The notes: a model not told the origin generated them from the letters alone. 64,000 bases of DNA from Actinoplanes nipponensis (GCF_016862275.1 NZ_BOMQ01000021.1:1-64000), one strand, 5' to 3'; shown: positions 33,832-42,860, counted from the stretch's first letter. Numbers and translations are program-made.

Positions 33832-34641
33832 ATGAACGTCCAGGACATCAACCATCCCCGGGTCGCGGTGGTGACCGGCTCCGAATCCGGCATCGGCCGC
33901 GCGATCGCGGTCGCCCTCGCCGCCGACGGCTACGACGTGGGCATCACCCGCTACCGCGACGACGAACACGCCCGACGCACCGCCGACGAGGTCCGCCGGG
34001 CCGGGCGCCGCGCCGAGATCCGCGACCTCGACCTGACCCGGCTGCCGGCGGCGGCCGACGTCATCGACGAACTCGCCGACGCCCTCGGCGGCCTCGGCGT
34101 GCTGGTGAACTGCGCCGGCGCCGGCACATCCACCCCGGTGCTGGAAACCGGCTGGGACGAATGGCGCCGAGTGCTCGCCGTGGACCTGGACGGCCCCTTC
34201 CTCTGCGCCCAGCGCGCCGCCCGCCGCATGGTCGCCACCGGCCGCGGCGGCCGCATCATCAACATCACCAGCGTGCACGAGACGGCGCCGCGGGTCGGTG
34301 CGGGCGCCTACTGCGCGGCCAAGGGCGGGCTCGGGATGCTGACCCGGGTCATGGCCCAGGAGCTGGGGGAGCACGGCATCACGGTCAACGCGGTGGCGCC
34401 CGGGGAGATCGCGACCCCGATGACCGGCCAGGAGGACGTGGACCCGGCCGGCGTCGAGCGGCCCGGCGTGCCGTTGGGGCGGCCGGGGGACGCGCGGGAG
34501 GTGGCGGCGGTGGTGGCTTTTCTGGCCGGGGCTGGTGGGAGCTATGTGACTGGGGCTTCTTGGCCGGTGGATGGGGGGATGTTGATGATGGGGCCGCAGG
34601 CAGGTTCGCATCTGACGGGGGATGAGTGGCGGCGGCCGTAG
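33832..34641 (+). CDS. Short-chain dehydrogenase/reductase
   Basis: A 269-aa classical SDR. The NAD(P) motif TGSESGIGRA is at about 15-24, NCAGAG near 97, the catalytic serine in NITSVHE, and YCAAKGG supplies the Tyr and Lys. The end IATPMTG...GASWPVDGGMLMM is typical. Substrate unknown. ATG 33832 has no clear Shine-Dalgarno. Immediately downstream begins the large repeat block, and GC skew and base composition of the last 150 bp already drift toward G/T-rich. Confidence 0.9.
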   Translation: MNVQDINHPRVAVVTGSESGIGRAIAVALAADGYDVGITRYRDDEHARRTADEVRRAGRRAEIRDLDLTRLPAAADVIDELADALGGLGVLVNCAGAGTSTPVLETGWDEWRRVLAVDLDGPFLCAQRAARRMVATGRGGRIINITSVHETAPRVGAGAYCAAKGGLGMLTRVMAQELGEHGITVNAVAPGEIATPMTGQEDVDPAGVERPGVPLGRPGDAREVAAVVAFLAGAGGSYVTGASWPVDGGMLMMGPQAGSHLTGDEWRRP

Positions 34642-34664
34642 GGGATTTGGGGGCGTTTAGATCG

Positions 34665-34767
34665 GGGTGCCGGGTGCCGGGTGCCGGGTGCCGGGTGCCG
34701 GGTGCCGGGGTGCCGGGGTGCCGGGGTGCCGGGGTGCCGGGGTGCCGGGGCGCCGGGGCGCCGGGGT
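34665..34767. repeat. Tandem GGGTGCC / GGGGTGCC repeats
   Basis: About a dozen copies of a 7-bp unit (gggtgcc) that shifts midway to an 8-bp unit (ggggtgcc, later ggggcgcc). It forms the left flank of the 83-bp array. Simple-sequence slippage is the likely origin. Confidence 0.9.
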
Positions 34768-35790
34768 GGATGTTGTTGCGGTGAAGCCTGAAGGGCGGCC
34801 GGCCCTCATCAAGATGGATTAGTGCGGACTGGCGGCCGGTGCCGGCCGGTGGATGTTGTGGCGGTGGAGCGCGGCGACTGGCGTGTTTTCACCAAGATCG
34901 GATGGTGGCTGGCCGCGGCGTTGGCGGGTGGATGTTGTGGTGGTGGAGCCCGGGAACCGGCGTGTTCACCAGAATCGGGGTGGTGGTGGCTGCCGTGGGG
35001 TTGGGCTATCGGATGTTGTGGCGGTGAGGCCTGAATGATGGCGGCCCCTCACCAAGGTCGGTGTGGTGGTGGCTGGCCGCGGCGCTGGGCTAACGAATGT
35101 TGTGGCGGCGGGAGCCGCCGACAGGCGCGTATGCAGCAAGATCGAGTGGTGGTCGTGGGCCGCTGCGGCATTGGCGGGCGGACGTTGTTGCGGTGGAGCC
35201 TGAAAGATGGCTGCCTCTCATCAAGATCGATGAGTAGGTGTGGTTGGCGGTGGGTGCTGGCCGGTGGATGTTGTGGCGGTGGAGCGCCAGAACCGGCGTG
35301 TTTTCACCAAGATCGGGTGGCGCTGGCTCGCCGCTGCGCTGGTGATCGGATGTTGTGGCGGTGGGGCCGGAAAGATGGCTGGCCCTCATCAAGATTGGGC
35401 GGTGGTGGCTCGCCGCGGCGTGGGTCACCGGATGTTGTGGCGGTAAGGGCCGCCAGCGGGCGGGTCTTCAACAAGATCGGGTGGCGGTCGTGGCTCGCGG
35501 CGGCCTCGGCGGATGGATGTTGTGGCGGTGGAGCCCGAAAGACGGCCGCCCCTCGCCAAGATCGGTTACGGGTGGTTGGCGGCTGGTGCTGACCGGTGGA
35601 TGTTGTGGCGGTGGACCCCGGGACCCGGCGGGTGTTCACCAAGATCGGGACAGTGGTGGCTGACGGCGGCGCTGGGCTATCGGATGTTGTGGCGGTCAGG
35701 CCGGAAAGATGGCTGCCCTTCACCCAAGATCGGGCAGTGGTGGCTCGCCACGGCGGTGGTCACCGGATGTGGTGGCTCATCAAGATCCGC
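34768..35790. repeat. Array of 13 units of about 83 bp
   Basis: GGATGTTGTGGCGGT or a close variant begins at 34768, 34851, 34930, 35011, 35095, 35180, 35266, 35348, 35430, 35515, 35598, 35682 and 35765 (period 79-86 bp). About 49 bp later each unit has CAAGATC. The segment between comes in two forms: A (…GGCGTGTTTTCACCAAGATCG type) and B (…GAAAGATGGCTGCCCTCATCAAG type), in order B A A B A B A B A B A B, with the last copy truncated. The spacer keeps GTGGTGGCT…CCGCGGCG. Frames through the array on either strand encode only repetitive peptide and have no codon bias; it is judged non-coding. Confidence 0.9.
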
Positions 35791-35792
35791 CC

Positions 35793-35935
35793 AGGCGGAG
35801 AGGCGGAGAGGCGGAGAGGCGGAGAGGCGGAGAGGCGCAGAGGCGCAGAGGCGCAGAGGCGGAAAGGCGGAAGGCGGAAAGGCGGAAAGGCGGAGAGGCG
35901 GAAAGGCAGAAGGGCGGAAAGGCGGAGGCGGCCGC
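35793..35935. repeat. Tandem GGCGGAGA octamer tract
   Basis: About 17 copies of an 8-bp purine-rich unit (ggcggaga, drifting to ggcgcaga and ggcggaaa) directly follow the truncated last 83-bp unit. The strand asymmetry (purines on plus) could favour triplex or slippage. The remaining 35936-36036 shows no gene. Confidence 0.9.
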
Positions 35936-36036
35936 ACGGACCGCGAGCCACCGGGAGACCTCCGAGCACAGCAGCGCCAAGCCGACCCCCGACCGCGCGC
36001 CCGGCCACAGCGGCCCCCCACCGTCGAGGCCGGCCC

Positions 36037-36717
36037 TCAGGCCGAGCCAGTCAGCTTGGCGATCGCCGAGCTCTCCAGATCCCGTAACAGCTCCGCCGGA
36101 TCCCGGTAGGTCGCGATCGCCCCCGCCTCCAGCAGCTCCGCCGCGCTCGTCCCGCCGCAGGCCAGCCCGATGCACGGGATGTCCAGCTTCGCCGCCGCCT
36201 TGACGTCCCACACGGCGTCGCCCACGAAGACGCACTGCCGGGGGTCCACGCCCGACTGGGCCAGCGCCGCCTCCAGGATGTCCGGGGCGGGTTTGCTCTG
36301 CTCGGCGTCCGACGACGAGGTCGCCGCCGTGATCGCCGCCTCGGCGTCGATGATCTTGCGCAGGATGCCCAGTTCGCGCTCCTTGGCCGAGGAGGCCAGC
36401 ACCACGGCGAGGCCCCGGTCGGCGCAGGCTCGCAGGAGGTCGCCGGCGCCGGGCAGCGGGCGCAGCCGTTCCCACCAGGCGCCGTAGAGCACGTCGTGGG
36501 CCGTGGTCAGGTCGTCGTCGGCGTCCTTGTCGCGGTCGTCGCCGAGGAGGTGGTCGAGGATCTTGTCGGAGCCCATGCCGATGCCGCGGTGGATCTCGGC
36601 CATCGGCACGTCGTGGTCGAACTGCCGCAGCGCCTCCCACCATGCCACCGCGTGCAGGTAGGTGGTGTCGACGAGGGTGCCGTCGACGTCGAACAGCACT
36701 CCGGGTTGTCCAGTCAT
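36037..36717 (-). CDS. HAD-superfamily hydrolase
   Basis: A 226-aa HAD-IA phosphatase. Motif I LFDVDGTLVDTTYLHAVAWW is at about 8-27, motif II VLASSAKERELG, motif III lysine in EQSKPAPDILEAAL, and motif IV VFVGDAVWDVKAA. It resembles phosphoglycolate phosphatase and related small-molecule phosphatases; the substrate is open. ATG 36717 is about 40 bp after the start of the gap from the PP2C regulator gene, which lies upstream on the same strand. Confidence 0.9.
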   Translation of the reverse strand: MTGQPGVLFDVDGTLVDTTYLHAVAWWEALRQFDHDVPMAEIHRGIGMGSDKILDHLLGDDRDKDADDDLTTAHDVLYGAWWERLRPLPGAGDLLRACADRGLAVVLASSAKERELGILRKIIDAEAAITAATSSSDAEQSKPAPDILEAALAQSGVDPRQCVFVGDAVWDVKAAAKLDIPCIGLACGGTSAAELLEAGAIATYRDPAELLRDLESSAIAKLTGSA

Positions 36718-36755
36718 ACAGGGCGAATACCCCGTGCCGGGGCGGCAAACTCGGT

Positions 36756-38894
36756 TCAGCGGGGCGGGATGAGCATTTCGAACCAGACCGTGGAGCCGCG
36801 CACCGTCGGATCCGTGCCCCAGGTGTCGCTCAGCTCCTCGATCAGGCCCAGGCCCCGGCCGCGGCTGCTCAGCGCGTCCGTCCGGGCCCGGGTCACGCTG
36901 CCGCGCGTACCCGTGTCGGCCACCGACACCAGCAGGCGCTCCGCGCTCAGGTCGATGTGCACCTGGGCCGGGGTGCCGGCGTGCAGCAGGGCGTTGGTGG
37001 TCAGCTCGCTGGTGCACAGGATCGCCGCGCCGATCACCGGCTCGGGCACCGACCACTCGCGCAGCCGGGTCGACATCCACTGGCGGACCCGGCTCGGGCC
37101 GGTCGGCTCGGCCGGCACCAGCATGGTGGCCGAGCGGCTGAGCGTCACCGCCCGTTCCACGGCGAGCACCGCCACGTCGTCGTCGGTGCTGCCGGACACG
37201 GCCGCGGTGGCCAGCGAGCACAGGTTGCGCGGGTCGCCGCTGGTGGCGCCGGCCGCCGCGGCCACCAGGTCGGCCAGGCCGGCGCTCAGCGGGCGGTCCC
37301 GGCGCTCCACCACGCCGTCGCTGAACAGCAGGATCGAGTCGCCCGGCTCCAGCCGTACGACCGTGGTGCGCCAGCGCCCGCCCAGGCCCAGCGGCGCGCC
37401 CGGCGGCACCCGGACCAGCTCGGCCGTGGCCGGGCCGCTCTGTGGGCCGGCGCGGCGCAGCACCGGTGGCGGGTGCCCGGCGCTGGCCAGGGTGATCGTG
37501 CCGTCGGCGGGGTCGAGCACGCCGTACACCACGGTCACGAAGATCTCCTCGTTGCGCGACTCCGCGCCCAGCGAGCCGACCAGCCGGTCCAGCCCCGCCA
37601 GCACCGCGCCGGGCGCCGGGTCGGTGAGGGCCAGCGCCCGCAGCGCGGCCCGGACCTGCCCCATCACGGCGGCGGCCCGTACGTCGTGACCGGCCACGTC
37701 GCCCAGCACCATGGCCAGGCGCCCGTCGTTCAGCTCGAACGCGTCGTAGAAGTCGCCGCCCGCCGCGTTGCCGTCCACGCCGACGTCGTACCGCGCGGCG
37801 ATGCGGAACCGGTCGAGCTCGGGCAGGTGCTCGGGGAGCATGCTGCGCTGCAACAGCTGGGCCGTGCCGTGCTGCGCCTCGAAGCGGCGGGCCCGCTCGG
37901 CGGCCTGGGCCACCAGCTCGGCCGCCGCGTACAGCAGGGCGCGCTCGGCCGGCAGCCAATTGTGCGCGGTGCGGTAGCCCATGGTCAGGGCGCCGCGCAG
38001 CAGGGGCGTGCGCAGCGGCATGGCGGCCAGCGCGCGGACCCGGCGCTCGTGGCGATCCGTGGCGATCTTGGCCAGCGGGCTGCCGTCGGCCTGGAACGTC
38101 GGCCGGCCGGTCTGCGCGGCCGTCACGATCGGGGCGGCCGGGTCGGGGCCGATCCTCTTCCACAGCGGCGGCAGGCGCTCGTCGGCCTCGTCCATCATCT
38201 CGCCGCGGATGCGCCGCACGTAGCGGAACTCCGCGCCGTCGTCGACCGCGAAGACGCAGTGGTCGACGTCGAACGACGTCATCGCGTAGGCCAGGACGAC
38301 GCGGGCGACGTCGTCGATGGTCAGCGCCGACGCCAGCCGCGCGGTGAGGTCGCCGAGGCTCTGCAGCCGGCGGGTCACCTGGGTGGTCTCGGCGGCGACG
38401 GTCAGCACGCCCACGACCGCGCCCTGCAGGTCGCGGATCACCGAGTGGCCGCGGGTGAACGAGGCCTGCTCGACGTGGCCCGCGCCGCCGCGGGCGACGG
38501 CCACCTGCGTTTCGGCCTCCAGGAACGGCTGGCCGGTGCGGTAGACGTCGGCGATGACCCCGCCGACGCCGGGGGTGTGCCAGAGTTCGCCGAAGACCTC
38601 GGCGGCGGGCCGGCCCAGCGCCGCCGGGTGCCGGGCCCCGAGCACTTCCGCGTACGCGTCGTTGTAGACCAGCACGTGGTCGTCGCCGTACGCCAGCACC
38701 ATCGGCACCGGCGAGGCAAGCAACATCTCCACCGTCGCGCGGAGCGCCGGATCCCACGCCCCGTCCGGACCCAGCGAGGTCTCCGCCCACGCGAACCCGC
38801 GCACGAGCTCGGCACAGTCGAGGGCGCGCTCCGGCGGCACGCCGGTCTGATCGGGCAGCGTGGTCATCGCGAGAGAGCTCCCCATGCCGACCAT
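36756..38894 (-). CDS. PAS-GAF-PP2C phosphatase with anti-sigma-like kinase domain
   Basis: A 712-aa signalling protein. Domains in order: PAS at about 35-160 (VPMVLAYGDDHVLVYNDAYAEVLG), GAF at about 165-325, SpoIIE/PP2C phosphatase at about 340-565 (GGDFYDAFELNDGRLAMVLGDVAGHD with metal aspartates, LLFSDGVVERRD), and a C-terminal HATPase of the RsbW type at about 590-705 (SELTTNALLHAG, SRGRGLGLIEEL). Such proteins dephosphorylate anti-anti-sigma factors and may also bind or phosphorylate them in stress or morphology control. ATG 38894 follows TACGCT (38901-38906) by 6 nt, a leaderless start. No sigma factor is adjacent. Confidence 0.92.
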   Translation of the reverse strand: MVGMGSSLAMTTLPDQTGVPPERALDCAELVRGFAWAETSLGPDGAWDPALRATVEMLLASPVPMVLAYGDDHVLVYNDAYAEVLGARHPAALGRPAAEVFGELWHTPGVGGVIADVYRTGQPFLEAETQVAVARGGAGHVEQASFTRGHSVIRDLQGAVVGVLTVAAETTQVTRRLQSLGDLTARLASALTIDDVARVVLAYAMTSFDVDHCVFAVDDGAEFRYVRRIRGEMMDEADERLPPLWKRIGPDPAAPIVTAAQTGRPTFQADGSPLAKIATDRHERRVRALAAMPLRTPLLRGALTMGYRTAHNWLPAERALLYAAAELVAQAAERARRFEAQHGTAQLLQRSMLPEHLPELDRFRIAARYDVGVDGNAAGGDFYDAFELNDGRLAMVLGDVAGHDVRAAAVMGQVRAALRALALTDPAPGAVLAGLDRLVGSLGAESRNEEIFVTVVYGVLDPADGTITLASAGHPPPVLRRAGPQSGPATAELVRVPPGAPLGLGGRWRTTVVRLEPGDSILLFSDGVVERRDRPLSAGLADLVAAAAGATSGDPRNLCSLATAAVSGSTDDDVAVLAVERAVTLSRSATMLVPAEPTGPSRVRQWMSTRLREWSVPEPVIGAAILCTSELTTNALLHAGTPAQVHIDLSAERLLVSVADTGTRGSVTRARTDALSSRGRGLGLIEELSDTWGTDPTVRGSTVWFEMLIPPR

Positions 38895-39073
38895 GAGATG
38901 AGCGTAGCCCGCCTCCGCCGTTCGGACGATGGGGGCACCATACGGACGTCCGATTATGCCCGGTACGCCTGGACGAAGCCGGTGTGCCGCCCGTGACCCG
39001 TTCCCGCGTGATCTCACCGTGCGTAGTCCGGCCGTACCGGAATCGGTCGTGGCTCTGCTGATCTTGGCAAGCC

Positions 39074-39079
39074 TATATT
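39074..39079 (+). promoter_or_regulatory. Near-consensus -10 of a leaderless gene
   Basis: TATATT ends 6 nt before GTG 39086, and there is no Shine-Dalgarno. It is the best -10 match among the leaderless starts in the window. No -35 at the right spacing is evident. Confidence 0.6.
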
Positions 39080-39085
39080 CCCGCG

Positions 39086-40015
39086 GTGAGGAGAAACCCG
39101 CCGCCCGAGCCCCGCCGCGGCGTCCTGGGATACGCCGCTGAGCTGCAGCAATTCGATCCCGTGCCGGCATACGTCTACGACCTGGCGGCGCCGGAGCCGG
39201 CGCCCGCGCCGTGGACCGCGCCCACGGCGCCCGGAAGCACCCGGTCACTGACGCCGACGGCCGCGGCGCCGGCTGTGTCGCACATTCGACAGCGCCCGCG
39301 GCGGCCGGGACGGGCCATGATGATCGCCGGCGCGGCCGTGGTGATCCTGGCCGGCGCCGGTCTCGGGTACGCCGGCCTCGGCCACCCGTCCGGCGGGGCC
39401 CGGGCCCAGGCGCCGCGCCTCGCGGTCTCCGCCCTCCCCACCGAGGACGCGCCGGTGCTCGACCCCGGGCTGCTCGGCGCCGAGCCGGTCGCCGGCCGCA
39501 CCACCGGGCCGGCCCCGACGAGCACCGGCGCGGCGGGCTCCGGAACGGGCCGCCCGGCCCGCTCGCGGCCGGGGAGCGGGAAGTCGCCGAGCCGGCCGGG
39601 GCCGCCCGTTCCGCCGGTCGCGCAGCCGGGCGACCGGGCGACGCCGCCGGCGCCCGGCCCGGCGACCACCGAACCGGTCGTCGCGCCGGCCCCGCCGCTG
39701 CCGCTGACGGCGGTTCTCCGCCACGCCGAGGAGGCCGCCGCGGACGGTTTCCTGGGGTACGCCGCGACGATCCGCCTCGAGAACCCCGGCTCCCGCGAGG
39801 TGACCGCCTGGCGGGTCACGCTGACCGTGCCGGGCGGCAACCCGGTGACCGCGTCCGGGGCGTCGGTCGGTCAGGACGGCGAGACGGTGACGTTCACGCC
39901 GCTGCCCGGCGCGACCGTGCCGGCCGGCGGGGCGGTCACGTTCTCGTTCGAGGTGGCGGGCCTGCTGGCGGCGCTGCCCGGCGGCTGCACGGTCGACGGC
40001 GCGCCCTGCTCCTGA
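39086..40015 (+). CDS. Membrane-anchored protein with CBM2-like C-terminal domain
   Basis: A 309-aa protein. Residues 1-75 are a Pro/Ala-rich cytoplasmic segment, one transmembrane helix lies at about 78-98 (MMIAGAAVVILAGAGLGYAG), and about 110-215 is a Pro/Ser/Gly linker. The last 95 residues resemble a carbohydrate-binding CBM2 beta-sandwich (GYAATIRLENPGSREVTAWRVTL, ending CTVDGAPCS), although the usual N-terminal cysteine partner and exposed tryptophans are mostly missing, so sugar binding is doubtful. Function unknown. Leaderless start after TATATT. Confidence 0.7.
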   Translation: MRRNPPPEPRRGVLGYAAELQQFDPVPAYVYDLAAPEPAPAPWTAPTAPGSTRSLTPTAAAPAVSHIRQRPRRPGRAMMIAGAAVVILAGAGLGYAGLGHPSGGARAQAPRLAVSALPTEDAPVLDPGLLGAEPVAGRTTGPAPTSTGAAGSGTGRPARSRPGSGKSPSRPGPPVPPVAQPGDRATPPAPGPATTEPVVAPAPPLPLTAVLRHAEEAAADGFLGYAATIRLENPGSREVTAWRVTLTVPGGNPVTASGASVGQDGETVTFTPLPGATVPAGGAVTFSFEVAGLLAALPGGCTVDGAPCS

Positions 40016-40120
40016 AAATCGCCGCCCCGGCCCGGTTCTCTTCTGCGCCCCGGCGCCGGGCGACTTAAGGTCGGCGCAGGCCGCATTGACAGCGGCCGCT
40101 CCAGCGGCGAAGGAGAACAG

Positions 40121-41809
40121 ATGAGCGGCGCCGACCTGAGCGATGCGCTGAGCGACATGTGGCGTTCCGTGTTGTTGTTCGTGCCGACGGCGCTGGCGTT
40201 CCTGGCCATCCTGCTCATCGGCTACGTGCTGGCCCGGCTGGTGCGCACGGTGGTGGCCAAGACCCTGCGCCGGATCGGCTTCGACCGGGCCGTCGAGCGC
40301 GGCGCCATCGGCCGGGCCCTGGGCGGCCGGGCCGAGCCCAGCGACCTGTGCGCCAAGATCGCTTTCTACGCGGTGCTGCTCTTCGCGCTCCAGCTGGCCT
40401 TCGGCATCTGGGGCCCGAACGCGGTCAGCGACCTGCTCACCGCGCTGATCGGCTGGCTGCCCCGGGCGTTCGTGGCCATCGTCATCATCGTGGTCGCCGC
40501 GGCGATCGGCGGCGCCGCCCGGGACCTGATCGGCAGCGCCCTCGGCGGGCTGGCCTACGGGCGGGTGCTGGCCCGGGCCACGTACTGGCTGATCGTCGCG
40601 CTGGGGGTCATCGCGGCGCTGGACCAGGTGCAGATCGCCACGGCGGTCACCCAGCCGGTGCTGGTCGCGGTGCTGGCGACCGTGGCCGGGGTGCTGATCG
40701 TCGGCGTGGGCGGCGGGCTGATCCAGCCGATGCAGCGGCGCTGGGAGGTCTGGCTGGATCGGGCCGGCACCGAGTCGGCCGCCATCCGCGAGCACGCCCG
40801 CAGCTACGCCGACGAGCGGGCCCGGCTGGCGGCCGAGCAGAAGGCGGCCGAGGAGGAAGCCGCCCGCGCGGCGGCCGAGCGCAAGGCGGCCGAGGAACAG
40901 GCTGCCCGGGCCGCTGCGGAGCTGGCCGCCGAGCAGGCCCGAGCGGCGGAGCAGGCGCAGCGCGACCGGACGGCGCGGGCGGCGGCCGCCGCCGAGGCGG
41001 CCCGGGCCGAGGCGGAACGGGCGGCGCAGGAGGCGGAGCGGCAGCGGGCGCTGGAGGCCGCGGCCGCGGAGAAGACGCAGGTGATTCCGACGCAGCGGCC
41101 GTGGCCGGGCAGCGACGACCGGCCGCACGTGGTGCCGGGCTTCGACGACCGGGGCGCGGACACCGCCGAGACGACGGCGTGGCTGCGGCGGGAAGGCGCC
41201 GCGGCGACCCCGGCGGACGACGATTCCGTCGGCGTGGAACGTCCCGGCGGGCGGCGGGGAGACGACTCCGGCGGCGCGGAGCCGTCCGGAGACCGGACGG
41301 GCGACGATGTCGCCGCCGGAGGCGAGGTGGGCGTCGGCGCGGTTGCCGCAAGCGGCCCGGAATCCGACGACGCTGCGGCGGGCAGCCCGGACGGAGAGGC
41401 CACCCTCGCCGTCCGGAGCGGGGACATCCCCGACGATCAGGGGACCGGCGACACCACTGCCGGTGCCGAGCCGGCTGACGACGCCGGCTCGCGCCGCCGT
41501 ACGGGGGCGGTATCGGCGACGGCCCTCCCGGATGATGACGCTTCGACCGGCACCGGAAAGGAAGCCGACGCGGAGGCACGGACCGGCGCCGACGCGGCCA
41601 CCCCGCCCGTACGGTCCGCCGACGACGACCCGGAGCGCACGGCCGACGTCACGGCGCCGGAGACCGGCCCGGCGCCGCCCGACCCCGACAGCACGGTGAC
41701 GATCACCCCGAGCGACCGCCGGCCGTCCCTGCCCCAGCAGGGTGGCGCCGCGGAGGGGGAGAAGACCCAGGTCATCCGCGTACGCCGGGACGACGGGCCC
41801 GCGTCCTGA
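40121..41809 (+). CDS. MscS-like membrane protein with coiled coil and disordered tail
   Basis: A 562-aa membrane protein. The first 200 residues have about five hydrophobic helices separated by RLVRTVVAKTLRRIGFDRAVERGAIG and GGAARDLIGSALGG, the conserved TM-helix repeat (PF05552-like) of small mechanosensitive-channel relatives. About 205-325 is a long Ala/Glu/Arg coiled coil. The rest is an acidic disordered tail. KTQVI occurs at 318-322 and again at 548-552, each preceded by Glu, resembling TQ-type phosphothreonine/FHA-binding sequences. AAGGAG precedes the ATG. It may link the membrane to a Ser/Thr kinase-FHA network (inference). Confidence 0.75.
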   Translation: MSGADLSDALSDMWRSVLLFVPTALAFLAILLIGYVLARLVRTVVAKTLRRIGFDRAVERGAIGRALGGRAEPSDLCAKIAFYAVLLFALQLAFGIWGPNAVSDLLTALIGWLPRAFVAIVIIVVAAAIGGAARDLIGSALGGLAYGRVLARATYWLIVALGVIAALDQVQIATAVTQPVLVAVLATVAGVLIVGVGGGLIQPMQRRWEVWLDRAGTESAAIREHARSYADERARLAAEQKAAEEEAARAAAERKAAEEQAARAAAELAAEQARAAEQAQRDRTARAAAAAEAARAEAERAAQEAERQRALEAAAAEKTQVIPTQRPWPGSDDRPHVVPGFDDRGADTAETTAWLRREGAAATPADDDSVGVERPGGRRGDDSGGAEPSGDRTGDDVAAGGEVGVGAVAASGPESDDAAAGSPDGEATLAVRSGDIPDDQGTGDTTAGAEPADDAGSRRRTGAVSATALPDDDASTGTGKEADAEARTGADAATPPVRSADDDPERTADVTAPETGPAPPDPDSTVTITPSDRRPSLPQQGGAAEGEKTQVIRVRRDDGPAS

Positions 41810-41829
41810 CGGCCCGGCCGACATGACGG

Positions 41830-41861
41830 GGGGCCGGCGCCGGATGTCCGGCGCCGGCCCC
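41830..41861. terminator. Long bidirectional hairpin
   Basis: GGGGCCGGCGCCGGA (41830-41844) pairs exactly with TCCGGCGCCGGCCCC (41847-41861): a 15-bp stem between convergent genes, 20 bp from one stop and 31 bp from the other. Confidence 0.85.
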
Positions 41862-41892
41862 GATACGGTCGGCGTGGCCTGTCAGCGGAGGG

Positions 41893-42240
41893 TCAGGGCA
41901 GGGTACGGATGAGCGAGCACACCGCCAGCAGGCGGTTGAGCACCCAGTCGTTCGCGGTCCAGTCGATCGCTCCGGCCGGCGCCCGCCAGCCGTGCTTGAA
42001 CGCCGCGTCGCGGACACCCTCGGCGTACGCCGCCAGGATGATCGCCGTGAGCGGGCGGGTGTCGGTCGACAGGCTGTCGCGGACACCCGCGCTGTGCTGG
42101 TCGACGGCGGCGAGCAGCCCCGGGGACTGCGCCGCGGCGGCGAGGCCGGTGACGCCGACGGACGCCATCAACTCCTCGAGGCTGGCGTGGGCGGAACGCA
42201 GGGCAGCGCGGGCGGCAGCGCCGCTGAACAGGCCATTCAT
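41893..42240 (-). CDS. DUF6401-like small protein
   Basis: A 115-aa soluble helical protein. The SLEELMASVGVTGLAAAAQSPGLLAAVDQHSAGVRD segment, the AAFKHGW motif and the end DWTANDWVLNRLLAVCSL fit the actinobacterial DUF6401 family, sometimes seen near natural-product genes; no such cluster is visible here. ATG 42240 has no Shine-Dalgarno; TAGCTT 8 nt upstream is a possible -10. Function unknown. Confidence 0.6.
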   Translation of the reverse strand: MNGLFSGAAARAALRSAHASLEELMASVGVTGLAAAAQSPGLLAAVDQHSAGVRDSLSTDTRPLTAIILAAYAEGVRDAAFKHGWRAPAGAIDWTANDWVLNRLLAVCSLIRTLP

Positions 42241-42355
42241 AAGTAAGAAAGCTAGAGAGCCCCGGGTAGCCAACGGTGTCCGTGATCGGTGCAGCTCGGT
42301 TGAACTCGCGCCGGTGGGGAACTGCGGGGGCCGGACCCGAGATGAGGAGACACCG

Positions 42356-42781
42356 ATGGTGGACGGCCCCGACAGCGCGCACCGCCGGCCCGACGGCGTG
42401 GACGACGTCACGGTGGAGGCGCTGGGCAGGCTCAGCGAGGCCCTGGAGACCGTCGAGCGGGTGCGCGGGCACCTGTACTCCCTGCACCAGCTCGTCGGGG
42501 AGGCCGATTTCAAGCTCGACGAGGCGGTGTCGCTGTTCGTCCAGGCCGGCCAGCCCAAGATCGCCGAGCGGATCGCGCAGGAGCTGATCGGCCGCAACGT
42601 CGTGCCGGGGCACTGGACGTTCCAGCTCGTGGAGGAGTTCGACGACGGCTACTACGCCGACTTCCGCGCGGTGGAGAAGGACGCGCGCGACGAACTGGCC
42701 GGCGGGCGGCGCCACCTCTACGAGGCCGAGCTGAAGGAACGCCGGCGGACCCGGGGACGGGAAGGTCACGAGGCCCGCTGA
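42356..42781 (+). CDS. Conserved hypothetical protein, 141 aa
   Basis: A 141-aa soluble, mostly helical protein. A coiled-coil-like segment (LSEALETVERVRGHLYSLHQLVGEADFKLDEAV) is followed by the strongly conserved-looking block IAERIAQELIGRNVVPGHWTFQLVEEFDDGYY and a basic tail. No domain is recognised. ATG 42356 has GAGGAGA 6 nt upstream, an excellent ribosome site. Divergent from the DUF6401-like gene. Confidence 0.7.
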   Translation: MVDGPDSAHRRPDGVDDVTVEALGRLSEALETVERVRGHLYSLHQLVGEADFKLDEAVSLFVQAGQPKIAERIAQELIGRNVVPGHWTFQLVEEFDDGYYADFRAVEKDARDELAGGRRHLYEAELKERRRTRGREGHEAR

Positions 42782-42860
42782 GCCCGCGCGGGTCGGCGGA
42801 AGGCGTCCGTGGTGGGCCGGGGGCGGCGCTGCCCCCGGTGTCGAGGGGATCGAACCCGGG

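Noticed and set aside
34768..35790. Open frames through the 83-bp array on both strands (for example minus 35304-35723)
   Set aside because: They encode only the repeat in translation (for example the peptide HRHNI), without ribosome sites or codon bias.
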